This document shows positions 46,408 through 55,835 of a stretch of DNA of 64,000 nucleotides, piece by piece. The stretch's first letter is position 1. The number at the start of each line of letters is the position of its first letter. A program made the position numbers and the translations under genes. The notes under the pieces are model-generated. The model searched no databases. It saw only the letters and a list, made by a program, of their open reading frames with translations, and was not told the origin of the DNA. The DNA comes from Bacteroidota bacterium (GTDB taxonomy: Bacteria; Bacteroidota; Bacteroidia; Cytophagales; Cyclobacteriaceae). The DNA is taken from assembly GCA_016178785.1 (NCBI GenBank), contig JACOSO010000032.1, positions 78,107-142,106 of the forward strand. Reading direction: 5' to 3'.

Positions 46408-49400
46408 ATGAAAGCACGCAAACTCATTCTTTTCATTGTTTTGATTTCCATCGTTTCGGAAGCATTCAGTCAGGCCAAGTATGACAAGGCGATTAAAGCA
46501 ACTCAGGACAAATACGAAATTGGAGATTACCGAAAAGCAATTTCAGGTCTTGAAAAGTTCAAGAACAAAGCCTTCAAAAAGCTGGGCGCGCAAAATGCGT
46601 ACACTGCTAATTATTATTATCTCCTGGCCAAGTATCATTTGGCCACGGGCAAGATCACTGAATTTGAAAACAGTGTGCAGACGGCTATTTCTACCAGTAT
46701 AGCAGCCAATAAGGAAAACAGTCAAAAGCATGGTCAAAGACTTGCTGATATAGCAGAACTATATATTCTCAACGGTTCTCATCGGGTAGCCAGAGGTTAT
46801 TTGGATCAGGCCAAGAAAATTCTTGTCGAAGGTAATTTCATGACCGATGCAATTAAAGCTCGATGGGGCGTGCTCCAGGCCGAAGCACTTACGGGGCAAG
46901 GCTATTACACAGAAGCAATAGACGTTCTTCGCGACCAGGAAAAATATTTTGTAGGACGTGCCGTGAAGAATGAAACTTTCGTTGACGACAAGGGCAACTT
47001 AAAAAGTCAGCGAGTACCCGATGATCAATTGAAAATCCGATATCAAGACTATGCACGTTTGATGACTGATTTGGGAAATGCTTTTCGCGGTCAAGGTAAC
47101 TTTAACAGCGCTGACTCTGCATTCTCTTCCGCAGCGCGATGGATCGATAAAAATTTGGGAAAGTATGACATCACTTATGTCAATAACCAATTTCTTCATT
47201 CAAGCCTTATTCTTGAAAATGGTCTTGAGATAGATCGCGATTTTCCGAGGGGTACCGGCTTTGATGAGGCGTTGAACAATCTCAGAACAAACCACAAGAA
47301 CACCCATTACCTGGCGATATCCATTTACGAAGAGTACATTAAGAGACTATTGGCGCAAGGAGGTGGTGCACGATATAACAACGTAAAGCTGGAATTTGAA
47401 AGAATGGTGAACAGTAATTACAAGGGCAGCGCCTATTCTGCCCGGCTGAAAGCTGTGGAATTTGATTCAAAGCTGGACAAGGACAAGACCAAGGATCTTG
47501 AGAATCAAGCCACCAAAATGCTGTCGACAACACCCGAGCTGCCGCACAATAACATTGTTACTGTTCATGTGCTTGAATTTCTGAACGGCTTGGCCATTTA
47601 TAAAAAGAATTACGTCAGTGCCGAGGGGTATCTGGCTGAAATTGTCAAAATAAAATCTGACCTGTATGGCGAGGATGCCCCGGAAACGCATTTGTCCAGA
47701 TTAAAACTGGCCGACTTTTATCTCGACTACACCAATAAAATTACGGAGGCCGGTAAAATCTATGGTGAAAGTTTCTCTAATAAAGTAGAAAAGCAGATCA
47801 GTATTCGGCACAAAGATATGCTTGAAATTCTCAATCACGTGGCTAGCTATTATGAACTTACCGATCAATACGATAAAGCAATCTCTTCACTGGAAAAAGC
47901 GAAACATACGGCTCGCGCAAAATTTGATTACAATGACTACCTCTACGGAGCTGAGCTGACCCACATCGCCAAACTTCAAATCAAATTAGGGCAATACGAG
48001 CAAGCCGATGAAAGTACCACTGCTTCTTTAAAAATTCTTGAAAACTTCCGTAAAGACGAGGGTAAGAAAGGATTTCTCGTAGACGCCATCGAAACGCAAG
48101 CAACCCTTTTTGGGATCAAGGGGCTGTTTGATGAAGCAGAAGATAATCTTGATCGGGCCGCAAAAATTATTTCAAAGGCCAGCCGGCTCATTAACCTTGA
48201 TGAGTCTGCCGCAGCAAGTCAGCTTTCCGGCCTTTTTATTCAACTGGGTCGTTATGCGGATACAGAAGAATTATTAGACAAGCTAATTACGGATTACGAA
48301 AAATTGTACGGTCCCAATTCCATGCGACTCATCGATCCCCTGGTAAATCAGGGGCGGCTTTCATTGGTGAAAGGCGACTACACCCAATCTGATAAAATTG
48401 CTACTCGGGCCAAACAAATCGGTATGGCCGTGTATGGTGAAAAATCGACCAAGATGGCGCCTGTGCTTTTGCTGATGGGTGACCTTGACAATACCATTGG
48501 CGATTATGATGAAGCTGAAGGTAATTTCACCAAGGCGCTTGAAAGTCAACAGAAGCAGTTTGGCCATAATCATATTGAGGTGGCAAGATCGCTTTCGCGG
48601 ATTGCCTTATGTAAATTTTACAAGGGCGATTCACCGGCAGAGATTGAGAAAATGCTAAGCGATGCACAAAACATTATGGGGAGTCGGCTGGGCAAAGACA
48701 ACCCTCAATATGCCGAAGTATTGAAAAATGTGGCGATTGTGAACATCGCACAGAAGAAATATCCCATTGCGTTTAATTCACTGACTCAGGCCGAAGCAAT
48801 TTGGCGAAACAAGACCGGACGCAAAAACAACATCAACGCAGCGAGTATTTATACACTTACCGGTGATGTTTATTATCAGATGAAGACGTACAACAAGGCT
48901 GAGGAGTTTTACAATAGTGCAAAAAGCATTTATGACAAGTACTTCAGCAAGCAGCACCCAGAGTATGTGAAGATCCTTTCAAAGTTGGCCAAGGTCTACT
49001 ACATGCAGAAAGATTATAAGCGATCAAAGAAAAATATTGAAGAGGCACTCAATGATTACGATTTGTTCATCAAACAGTATTTTCCTGCGCTGAGTGAACG
49101 AGAGAAAGCAAAGTACTGGAACACCATGAAGGGTGATTTTGAATTTTACAACACGCTTGCATTTGGGCAGTTGGAGGACTTCCGCGATTTGGCGGGTAAA
49201 GTTTACAATTACCAGTTGCTGACCAAAGCGCTTTTGCTAAGCTCATCTATCAAGATCCGTGAGCGCATCCTCAACAGCAAAGATGAAACCCTCAAGGCCG
49301 CATATAATAATTGGGTGTTGAAAAAAGAATTTTTGACCAATGCGCTTTCCATGAGCAGCGAACAATTGGTGCAGAACGGAATTGACCCCGCGGCTTTGGG

Positions 49401-50628
49401 CACGGAGGTAGAGAAACTGGAACGTGAGCTGAGTGAAAAGTCAGAATTGTTTGGGCAGAGTTTTGAAAACAAGAAAATCACCTATGAAAATGTGCAGAAA
49501 TCCATTGGCAAAAATGATGTTGCTGTGGAAATGGTGCGTTATCGGTATTTCAACCATGACTTTACCGACTCGGTAATTTATGTGGCCATGTATGTAAAGA
49601 ATGATAACGCGCGCCCGAAGATTATAGCCTTGCCCGCAGGCCAGAAAATGGAAACGCGCTACTTTCATTATTATCGCAACAGCATGATGAGCAAATTACC
49701 CGATGCCTATTCATACAAAATTTTTTGGGAGCCCATACAAAAAGAAATTGGTCAGTATGCCACCATTTACCTTTCGCCTGATGGCATTTATAATCTAATC
49801 AACCTCGAATCAATCGCTACCCCCGATGGAAAATATGTGATCGATAACTCGAACATCGTGATTGTAAGCAACACGAAAGATTTGTATTTGCGAAAACTGA
49901 AAACACGTGCCCAATCATCAAATACTGCCACGATGTTTGGCAATCCTAAATTTTACCTCGCGTCATCCTCACAACACACCATTGCCGATCTTCCCGGCAC
50001 TGAAAAAGAAGTGAATGAACTTCAAGATCTGCTTAAGCAAAAAGGATGGAAGACTTCGGAATATGTTGAGACATCTGCCAGCGAAGAGCAAGTTAAAGAT
50101 TTGGATAGCCCGAAAATTTTTCACATCGCGACCCATGGTTTTGCCACACCGACTATTTCAGAAGATGACGCAAAACAAATGACTGCGAGCGAGGCTCAAC
50201 TCACAGAAAACCCATTGTTGAAAACGGGATTACTGCTAAGAGGTGCTGGCGACTTGCTAAGCAAAACGAAATACAACTACAATATGGAGAGCGGCATCCT
50301 CACCGCATACGAAGCCATGAGCTTGAACCTCGACAAAACTGATCTTGTGGTATTGAGCGCCTGTGAAACAGGTTTAGGCGAAGTCTCTAACGGAGAAGGT
50401 GTATACGGATTGCAGCGCGCATTTTTAGTCGCTGGCGCAAAAGTTTTGATCATGAGTATGTTTAAAGTAGATGATGAGGCCACGCAGAAACTCATTCTCA
50501 ATTTTTACAAGAAATGGCTGAACACAGGCAACATGCGCCAGAGTTTTGTGGATGCCAAGAAAGAACTACGTGTAGATTACCCGGAACCAATCTTTTGGGG
50601 AGCATTTATGATGATCGGGCTGGATTAG
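46408..50628 (+). CDS. large secreted TPR-CHAT protein
   Basis: 1406 residues. Signal peptide 1-22 (EAFSQ). About 1000 residues of TPR and related helical repeats follow (AGKIYGESFSNKVEKQI; QYDKAISSLEKAKHTARAKFDYND; GDYDEAEGNFTKALESQQKQFG). The C-terminal CHAT domain has HIATHG with H1243 and SACETGLG with C1319, the caspase-type His/Cys dyad. CHAT is a caspase-like peptidase domain used in bacterial defence and signalling, but the signal peptide argues for action in the periplasm. A Fic gene follows after 12 bp. Intergenic hairpins precede it. Confidence 0.9.
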   Translation: MKARKLILFIVLISIVSEAFSQAKYDKAIKATQDKYEIGDYRKAISGLEKFKNKAFKKLGAQNAYTANYYYLLAKYHLATGKITEFENSVQTAISTSIAANKENSQKHGQRLADIAELYILNGSHRVARGYLDQAKKILVEGNFMTDAIKARWGVLQAEALTGQGYYTEAIDVLRDQEKYFVGRAVKNETFVDDKGNLKSQRVPDDQLKIRYQDYARLMTDLGNAFRGQGNFNSADSAFSSAARWIDKNLGKYDITYVNNQFLHSSLILENGLEIDRDFPRGTGFDEALNNLRTNHKNTHYLAISIYEEYIKRLLAQGGGARYNNVKLEFERMVNSNYKGSAYSARLKAVEFDSKLDKDKTKDLENQATKMLSTTPELPHNNIVTVHVLEFLNGLAIYKKNYVSAEGYLAEIVKIKSDLYGEDAPETHLSRLKLADFYLDYTNKITEAGKIYGESFSNKVEKQISIRHKDMLEILNHVASYYELTDQYDKAISSLEKAKHTARAKFDYNDYLYGAELTHIAKLQIKLGQYEQADESTTASLKILENFRKDEGKKGFLVDAIETQATLFGIKGLFDEAEDNLDRAAKIISKASRLINLDESAAASQLSGLFIQLGRYADTEELLDKLITDYEKLYGPNSMRLIDPLVNQGRLSLVKGDYTQSDKIATRAKQIGMAVYGEKSTKMAPVLLLMGDLDNTIGDYDEAEGNFTKALESQQKQFGHNHIEVARSLSRIALCKFYKGDSPAEIEKMLSDAQNIMGSRLGKDNPQYAEVLKNVAIVNIAQKKYPIAFNSLTQAEAIWRNKTGRKNNINAASIYTLTGDVYYQMKTYNKAEEFYNSAKSIYDKYFSKQHPEYVKILSKLAKVYYMQKDYKRSKKNIEEALNDYDLFIKQYFPALSEREKAKYWNTMKGDFEFYNTLAFGQLEDFRDLAGKVYNYQLLTKALLLSSSIKIRERILNSKDETLKAAYNNWVLKKEFLTNALSMSSEQLVQNGIDPAALGTEVEKLERELSEKSELFGQSFENKKITYENVQKSIGKNDVAVEMVRYRYFNHDFTDSVIYVAMYVKNDNARPKIIALPAGQKMETRYFHYYRNSMMSKLPDAYSYKIFWEPIQKEIGQYATIYLSPDGIYNLINLESIATPDGKYVIDNSNIVIVSNTKDLYLRKLKTRAQSSNTATMFGNPKFYLASSSQHTIADLPGTEKEVNELQDLLKQKGWKTSEYVETSASEEQVKDLDSPKIFHIATHGFATPTISEDDAKQMTASEAQLTENPLLKTGLLLRGAGDLLSKTKYNYNMESGILTAYEAMSLNLDKTDLVVLSACETGLGEVSNGEGVYGLQRAFLVAGAKVLIMSMFKVDDEATQKLILNFYKKWLNTGNMRQSFVDAKKELRVDYPEPIFWGAFMMIGLD

Positions 50629-50640
50629 CTAAATTTCTGA

Positions 50641-51996
50641 ATGGATCAAGTAAGCAGCCTTACCAGAAAGGTAGACTCTCTTAGTTTAGAATTAAATTCA
50701 CTTAAGCCTCTGAAAAAAGAGGATGAGGAAAGACTTTGGAAAAAATTCCGCTTAGAATGGAATTATAACTCAAACCATATCGAGGGAAACACCCTCACCT
50801 ATGGTCAGACAGAACTACTATTGATTTTTGAGAAGACGACCGGTGATCATGAAATACGAGAGTATGAAGAAATGAGAGCCCATGACGTTGCTCTCAAACT
50901 GATTGCTGATTATGCAAAAGATAAATCAAGAGAGCTTACAGAAGCTGATGTTCGAGAGTTGAATAAAATCATTTTAGTAAGACCTTTTTGGTCAAACGCC
51001 CAAACACCAGATGGACAACCGACCAGAAAACTAATTCAACCAGGAGAATACAAGAAAGAACCTAACTCGGTTTTATTGCAAAGCGGAGAAATGTTCCACT
51101 ACACTTCGCCAGAAGAAACTCCTGCTAAAATGAAGGAACTTATAGATTGGTATCGAAAAGCAGAGTCAGAAAAAAAATTGCATCCGGCTGAAATAGCTGC
51201 GAAGCTTCACTACGATTTTGTTCGAATTCATCCATTTGATGATAGTAATGGTCGTACCTCTCGATTGCTGATGAACTTTGTTCTCCTCCGTCATGATTTC
51301 CCTCCAGTGATTATAAAATCCGCAGATAAGAAAGGGTATCTGAACGCGCTAAATAAAGCGGATGTTGGGGATAAAGTCGCTTTCACAGAATATATCATAG
51401 AACAACTCATTTGGTCTTTGGAGTTAAGCATCAGAGCTGCCAAAAGGGAAAACATTGATGAGAAGGATGATATTGATAAGGAAATTGAAGTGTGGAAGAA
51501 AGGCTTAGGGAAAGTTACTGAAGAGCCATTAAAGTCCATTCAACAAATCAGAACTCTTTACGAAGATTCGTTAAAACCTCTTTTTGATGAATTCCTAAAG
51601 CGTCATCAAAAGAATTTTGATTCAATTTTTTTCTTTAACCAAGTGACCCTTTATGTCGACAACACATATACCTTAGATTATTCAACATCTTTGGACCTTG
51701 AAAAGGTGCTTTTGGATTACACAAACGGGGGTAAACCGTTTCACATAAATTTTGTCAATTCATGGCAATTATCCTACGTTCACCGACAACTAAAAACTTC
51801 AATTGAAAAGGATTTTTATATTGATTCAATTTTAAAAATTGAGTTTCATTCCGTGAGGTACGACATCTTTCATAATGACGTGCGATTGCTAAGAAAATCG
51901 TACTCTCAAAAGGTCAATGACCTGGAAATATCTAATATCGTTAACCGTAGCCTTCAAGACACTTTTGCAACGATACAAAGGAATAGGCAAAATTAG
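50641..51996 (+). CDS. Fic-family AMP-transferase with N-terminal inhibitory motif
   Basis: 451 residues. The autoinhibitory motif SNHIEGN (S44, E48, G49) fits class II Fic proteins. The Fic core follows, with the active motif H197-PFDDSNGRTSR, where the first Gly of the usual HPFxDGNGR is Ser. A long C-terminal helical/winged region follows. Fic proteins usually transfer AMP from ATP to a Tyr or Ser/Thr target. It starts 12 bp after the TPR-CHAT gene, so the two are probably co-transcribed. No toxin-antitoxin partner is evident. Confidence 0.85.
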   Translation: MDQVSSLTRKVDSLSLELNSLKPLKKEDEERLWKKFRLEWNYNSNHIEGNTLTYGQTELLLIFEKTTGDHEIREYEEMRAHDVALKLIADYAKDKSRELTEADVRELNKIILVRPFWSNAQTPDGQPTRKLIQPGEYKKEPNSVLLQSGEMFHYTSPEETPAKMKELIDWYRKAESEKKLHPAEIAAKLHYDFVRIHPFDDSNGRTSRLLMNFVLLRHDFPPVIIKSADKKGYLNALNKADVGDKVAFTEYIIEQLIWSLELSIRAAKRENIDEKDDIDKEIEVWKKGLGKVTEEPLKSIQQIRTLYEDSLKPLFDEFLKRHQKNFDSIFFFNQVTLYVDNTYTLDYSTSLDLEKVLLDYTNGGKPFHINFVNSWQLSYVHRQLKTSIEKDFYIDSILKIEFHSVRYDIFHNDVRLLRKSYSQKVNDLEISNIVNRSLQDTFATIQRNRQN

Positions 51997-52105
51997 ATTC
52001 ACTTGTCGCAATCACCCCTTCAAAATGACGTTTTCTCACACCCTCAGTTTCCGAGTTGTATCCCATCTTTGCATTGTTAATCAATTACAACGAAAACTAA
52101 CAACT

Positions 52106-52528
52106 ATGGAAACTGCAACCAAAACCATCACTGTAGAAAATACAGTAAAAGCGCCCGTGGAAAAAGTATGGAGACTTTGGACCGAGCCACCGCACATTAA
52201 GAACTGGAACAATGCTTCAGATGATTGGCATACACCTTTTGCGGAAAATGATCTTCGCATAGGGGGTAAATTCAACTCACGCATGGAAGCTAAAGACGGA
52301 AGTTTCGGATTTGATTTTGGAGGTGTATACGATGAAGTAAAACTCAATCAAAAGATATCTTATACTATTGGCGATGGCCGCAAAGTAAGCATCACTTTTA
52401 CAGCAAATGGAAACGAAACCAAAGTGACAGAAACTTTTGAGGCTGAAAGTGAGAATTCGCTCGATCTGCAACGCAACGGTTGGCAGACAATCCTCGACAA
52501 TTTCAAAAAATACGCTGAAACAAACTAA
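52106..52528 (+). CDS. SRPBCC / AHSA1-type ligand-binding domain protein
   Basis: 140 residues from ATG 52106 (METATKTITVENTVKAPVEKVWRLWTEPPHIKNW); a longer frame to 51917 runs into the Fic gene and is not used. The helix-grip sequence continues LRIGGKFNSRMEAKDGS ... VTETFEAESENSLDLQRNGWQTILDNFKKY. AHSA1-like small proteins bind hydrophobic ligands or act in stress and polyketide pathways. It lies 11 bp before the DoxX gene, probably one unit. Confidence 0.85.
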   Translation: METATKTITVENTVKAPVEKVWRLWTEPPHIKNWNNASDDWHTPFAENDLRIGGKFNSRMEAKDGSFGFDFGGVYDEVKLNQKISYTIGDGRKVSITFTANGNETKVTETFEAESENSLDLQRNGWQTILDNFKKYAETN

Positions 52529-52539
52529 ATTCGATTCTT

Positions 52540-52914
52540 ATGAAAAAGATAAATACCATTTATTGGATAGTTACTGGCTTGTTCGGTGCCTTTATGCTGT
52601 TTTCCGCCATTCCAGACATAATGATTACGCCTGAGGCAAAAGCATTTATTGGGCATCTGGGTTATCCCGATTATTTTATTCAAATGATCGGTATTTCTAA
52701 AACACTCGGTGTGATTGCCATCCTCATTCCGGGATATCCCCGGATAAAAGAGTGGGCGTATGCAGGGCTGTTATATGATTTGCTTGCCGCTGTCTACTCC
52801 CAGATTGCAACGGACGGATTCAAGCCAGAAATATTCTTCATGGTGCTTCCGATTGGTTTTGCGATGGCATCATATATGCTTTATCACAAGAAAATGAAGG
52901 AGGCATCAGCATAG
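52540..52914 (+). CDS. DoxX family membrane protein
   Basis: 124 residues with four membrane helices: TIYWIVTGLFGAFMLFSAIPDIM, GYPDYFIQMIGISKTLGVIAILIPG, EWAYAGLLYDLLAAVYSQIA and FFMVLPIGFAMASYMLY. The arrangement and the IGIxKxLG pattern match DoxX/DoxD-like proteins, whose functions are mostly unknown. It is paired with the SRPBCC gene. An intrinsic terminator follows. Confidence 0.85.
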   Translation: MKKINTIYWIVTGLFGAFMLFSAIPDIMITPEAKAFIGHLGYPDYFIQMIGISKTLGVIAILIPGYPRIKEWAYAGLLYDLLAAVYSQIATDGFKPEIFFMVLPIGFAMASYMLYHKKMKEASA

Positions 52915-52934
52915 TTTCGTTGTTGTATCACTTG

Positions 52935-52957
52935 GCGTGCACATGGCACGCCTTTTA
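52935..52957 (+). terminator. intrinsic terminator after the SRPBCC-DoxX genes
   Basis: 7-bp GC-rich stem GGCGTGC / GCACGCC with loop ACATG and TTTT; ACTTGG / CCAAGT further flank it. Confidence 0.8.
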
Positions 52958-53010
52958 TCTTCCTTAAGCCAAGTACGAATCGTTAGTTCTCAATAAATTC
53001 AAGAGCCGTC

Positions 53011-53319
53011 TCAATTCTGTTTTTTTCCTGTCACAATAAATTTCGTCAAGTTATTGAATGTGGGATATAAAATATTTCGGCAAAGTATTTCATTTAGAAG
53101 CGGATTGATGGTTTGATTGCCGAATTTCAAGAAAGCACCGATCTCATCCGTATTAGCTGGCCGCTTGCTCAAATAATCCCTGAACCTCTTCTTCCATTCT
53201 TTTTTGTTGAAGGAAAATTTTTCTTCCAGCAGGTCCCACGTTTTGTTGATGTGGTATTCCTGAAATTCATATTCAAATGCCTTGTTCATCAACGAAAATT
53301 CAGAAGCGATCTTTAGCAA
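53011..53319 (-). CDS. short hypothetical ORF, possibly a gene remnant
   Basis: 102 codons starting with TTG, with an in-frame stop shortly upstream. The helical, charged sequence (MNKAFEYEFQEYHINKTWDLLEEKFSFNKKEWKKRFRDYLSKR) does not match a family I know. It borders a decayed 1-kb stretch that includes an HxlR pseudogene, so it may be a C-terminal fragment of a lost gene. It could also be real and small. Confidence is low. Confidence 0.35.
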   Translation of the reverse strand: MLKIASEFSLMNKAFEYEFQEYHINKTWDLLEEKFSFNKKEWKKRFRDYLSKRPANTDEIGAFLKFGNQTINPLLNEILCRNILYPTFNNLTKFIVTGKKQN

Positions 53320-53836
53320 TCCAAATCGATAGCCTGGTTTTTATATTTCTAGCAGGGGCCAATCAGGTGAAAATCCCATTGATACTGGAGGGCAAATAAA
53401 ACCCACGCGAAATTTATTTCTCAATGGGCCTCAAAGAAATAATGAATTTCGATTGCATCGATATAGGAGAAACTCCCACACCCAAGAGCTTTCACTTGGC
53501 CTCGCGTCTATTTTTGTTACCTGCTCATACGAACAAACCCAAGCCAACCAACTGATGCCGGCATCCTAAAAAGATTCCGGCTTCTTTTTGAGCAACAGTT
53601 TCAAAAGAATGTAGCGCAGAGAATTTCCCGTATAGAGGAGTTTTAATTAGGTTAAACTCCTACTTGTTTTGATTGTGAATCGAACCCCCGATTAGTTTTG
53701 ATTTTCCTCATTCAAGACCAACCAAAATCCGGCAGCCCTACAAGGTTGCCGGTACCATTTTGTTGGCAGCACATTCACCCACTAAACCGTCTTGAGAAGA
53801 CTGTCTGCCTGATCAAAAATTCACTCCCGAAATCTT
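53320..53836. other. intergenic/decayed stretch with two similar hairpins
   Basis: No intact gene is visible. It holds two hairpins, GCCGGCATC..GATTCCGGC at 53557-53581 (followed by TTCTTTTT) and CCGGCAGCC-CTACAA-GGTTGCCGG at 53729-53752. Confidence 0.5.
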
Positions 53837-54065
53837 TCATCTTATCAACGACCGGCAGGTCATTTCCTTTTCGGTAAGAAAGTACTCTACTTTGGGAGGG
53901 ATCTTCGGGTAGATTTTTCGCTCAATGATTCCATCAGTTTCCAGCTCACTCAGTTATGTAGTGAGCATCTGCTTGCTGACGTTTTTCAGCGTCATTAAGT
54001 ACAAGATCAGCAGCTTCCATTTCCCGCCAATGACATCCATTGGGGCCCATAACACTAAGGCTGTC
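53837..54065 (-). pseudogene. HxlR-family regulator pseudogene
   Basis: Reading the minus strand from about 54065, PMDVIGGKWKLLILYLM is the HxlR signature (normally C-P-x-D-V-I-G-G-K-W). After LMTLKN the frame passes directly to VSKQMLTT, an internal gap of about ten or more residues relative to the family, then a stop, then [27 protein letters not shown]. The gap, the stop and the lost Cys show that it is broken. Intact relatives are redox- or aldehyde-responsive winged-helix repressors of adjacent genes. It lies upstream of and divergent from the epoxide hydrolase. Confidence 0.75.
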
Positions 54066-54369
54066 TAAGTAGACGCCTCATCGGTAGTCAGATCCAATAG
54101 TACTTGTAAGATTTAAGAATATCTGATGGTGGGGAATTCGCAAACTCTGTATTTCTAATTCTTCGTTCGCTTTTTTACAATTTTCTTTTTTCGATGTTCT
54201 CTTCTTTTGTTAAAAGTTATTGACAAATCTTAAAAATTGAGAAAATGAAAAACAGTCATCTCCGCGGTTCACCGGCATTTTTTGTCATTTGGTTGTTTCA
54301 ATTTTTCATTACGCCAATTCTTTCAAACCCATTGATAGTTTGTTCAGTTTATTTCAATAACAATACGCT
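54066..54369. other. gap upstream of the epoxide hydrolase
   Basis: About 300 bp with low-complexity T-rich stretches and no identifiable gene. A start-proximal promoter for the epoxide hydrolase is expected here but not resolved. Confidence 0.4.
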
Positions 54370-55608
54370 ATGAAACAGACAGTCTTTTTAACGCTGCTTT
54401 ACGCAAGCAGTTCCATTGCTTCCTTTTCACAAACCAATTCAACAAACCAAAAAACGAATGCTATGAACCAAGCAAAACCATTTAAGATTGAAGTTGCGCA
54501 AAATGTTTTAGACGATCTCAAAGCCAGGCTGAAGATGACACGCTGGACGGACGAACCCAATAACGCGGGCTGGAGCTATGGGACGAATCCTGCCTACCTG
54601 AGAGAGTTACTGGATTACTGGCAAAATAAATACGATTGGAGAAAGCAGGAAGCTGAATTGAATAAATTTCCTCACTTCAAAACGGAGATCGATGGAATCA
54701 GTATTCATTTTATCCATGTGAAGGGAAAGGGTTCGAATTCAAAACCACTTATCCTTACTCATGGCTGGCCTGATTCCTTCTATCGTTTTTACAAAGTGAT
54801 TCCTATGTTAACTGATCCAGCGAAGTTTGGAGGAAGTCCCCATCAATCTTTTGATGTAATTGTGCCTTCCATTCCCGGGTTTGGTTTTTCTGATCGTGTT
54901 GCGGTAGCTCCCGAACGTACAGCGGAACTATGGGCCAAGCTGATGACCAATGTGTTGGGATATCAAAAATTCTATGCTGCAGGAGGAGACATGGGAACCA
55001 ACATTACCAAGGCTCTGGCAGTTAATCATCCTGAAAAAGTTACTGCAATTCACCTGACGGATGTAGGTTATCCAAATGGAAGTGAGGATTGGTCTACCCT
55101 GTCGCCAGCAGAACAAGAATTTGGACAATTCATTCAACGCTGGTGGTACACGGAAGGAGCTTACAACATGATCCAGTCTACCAAACCACAAACGCTGGGA
55201 TATGGATTAAATGATTCGCCCGCAGGGTTGGCCTCCTGGATCCTGGAAAAGTTTAACACTTGGAGCGATACCAAAGGCAATATTGAAAATAGTTTTACCA
55301 AAGATGAGTTGATCACCAATATCATGATCTATTGGGTTACTCAAACGATTAACACATCAATACGAACTTATTTGGAGACAGCGCGGGCATCATACACACA
55401 GCATGGCCCTAAGCCTGAACAAAGAGTGGAGGTTCCCACGGGTGTGGCTTGCTTTCCGGCAGAAGCACCCGTTCCCCGCGAATGGGCAGACAGAAAAGCA
55501 AATGTTAAGCGATTTACAAAAATGCCTAAAGGCGGACACTTTGCAGCGTTGGAAGTACCCGAACTGTGGGTAAGTGAAGTGAGAGCATTCTTCACTGAAG
55601 TAAAATAA
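54370..55608 (+). CDS. secreted epoxide hydrolase family protein (alpha/beta hydrolase)
   Basis: 412 residues. Signal peptide 1-21. The EHN N-terminal domain (FKIEVAQNVLDDLKARLKMTRWTDEPNNAGWSYGTNPAYLRELLDYWQNKYDWR) is followed by an alpha/beta hydrolase with HGWPDSF (oxyanion region), IPGFGFSD and GGDMGTNI. The nucleophile Asp in GGDMG is visible. The C-terminal GHFAALEVPELWVSEVRAFF gives the catalytic His. It resembles microsomal-type epoxide hydrolases. An HxlR pseudogene is its upstream neighbour. Confidence 0.88.
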   Translation: MKQTVFLTLLYASSSIASFSQTNSTNQKTNAMNQAKPFKIEVAQNVLDDLKARLKMTRWTDEPNNAGWSYGTNPAYLRELLDYWQNKYDWRKQEAELNKFPHFKTEIDGISIHFIHVKGKGSNSKPLILTHGWPDSFYRFYKVIPMLTDPAKFGGSPHQSFDVIVPSIPGFGFSDRVAVAPERTAELWAKLMTNVLGYQKFYAAGGDMGTNITKALAVNHPEKVTAIHLTDVGYPNGSEDWSTLSPAEQEFGQFIQRWWYTEGAYNMIQSTKPQTLGYGLNDSPAGLASWILEKFNTWSDTKGNIENSFTKDELITNIMIYWVTQTINTSIRTYLETARASYTQHGPKPEQRVEVPTGVACFPAEAPVPREWADRKANVKRFTKMPKGGHFAALEVPELWVSEVRAFFTEVK

Positions 55609-55652
55609 GAGCAGCAATCTAGCATCCAGCCATTCAATTTAAATTACATCTC

Positions 55653-55688
55653 ATCGGAGTCTCAGCCTCGGGACTTCGATGTATTTTT
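55653..55688 (+). terminator. REP-like hairpin acting as terminator of the epoxide hydrolase gene
   Basis: ATCGGAGTCTC pairs (with G-T wobble) with GGGACTTCGAT around CAGCCTC, and is followed by ATTTTTT. The core GAGTCT...TCGGGACT matches the REPs at 35284 and 35973. Confidence 0.65.
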
Positions 55689-55835
55689 TACGGCTGCGTG
55701 CTTCATCCAAATTTCCCGCGCCTTCACAATCCTGCTAAAGTTGTCGCGATCAGCACCTCAGATTGCCGTATTTACACCCCACATGTTTTGTTTAACAACA
55801 CTACGTTTGTTATGTCAATTAAAAACCCAAAAATT

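Noticed and set aside
52921..52960. TGGCACG sequence resembling a sigma-54 -24 box after DoxX
   Set aside because: It is the right arm of an intrinsic terminator stem and has no suitable -12 element or downstream gene.
53670..53715. Possible tRNA T-arm (TCGAACCCCCGA on the plus strand, GGGGGTTCGATTC on the minus)
   Set aside because: The T-stem does not pair and no acceptor, D or anticodon arm can be built around it.
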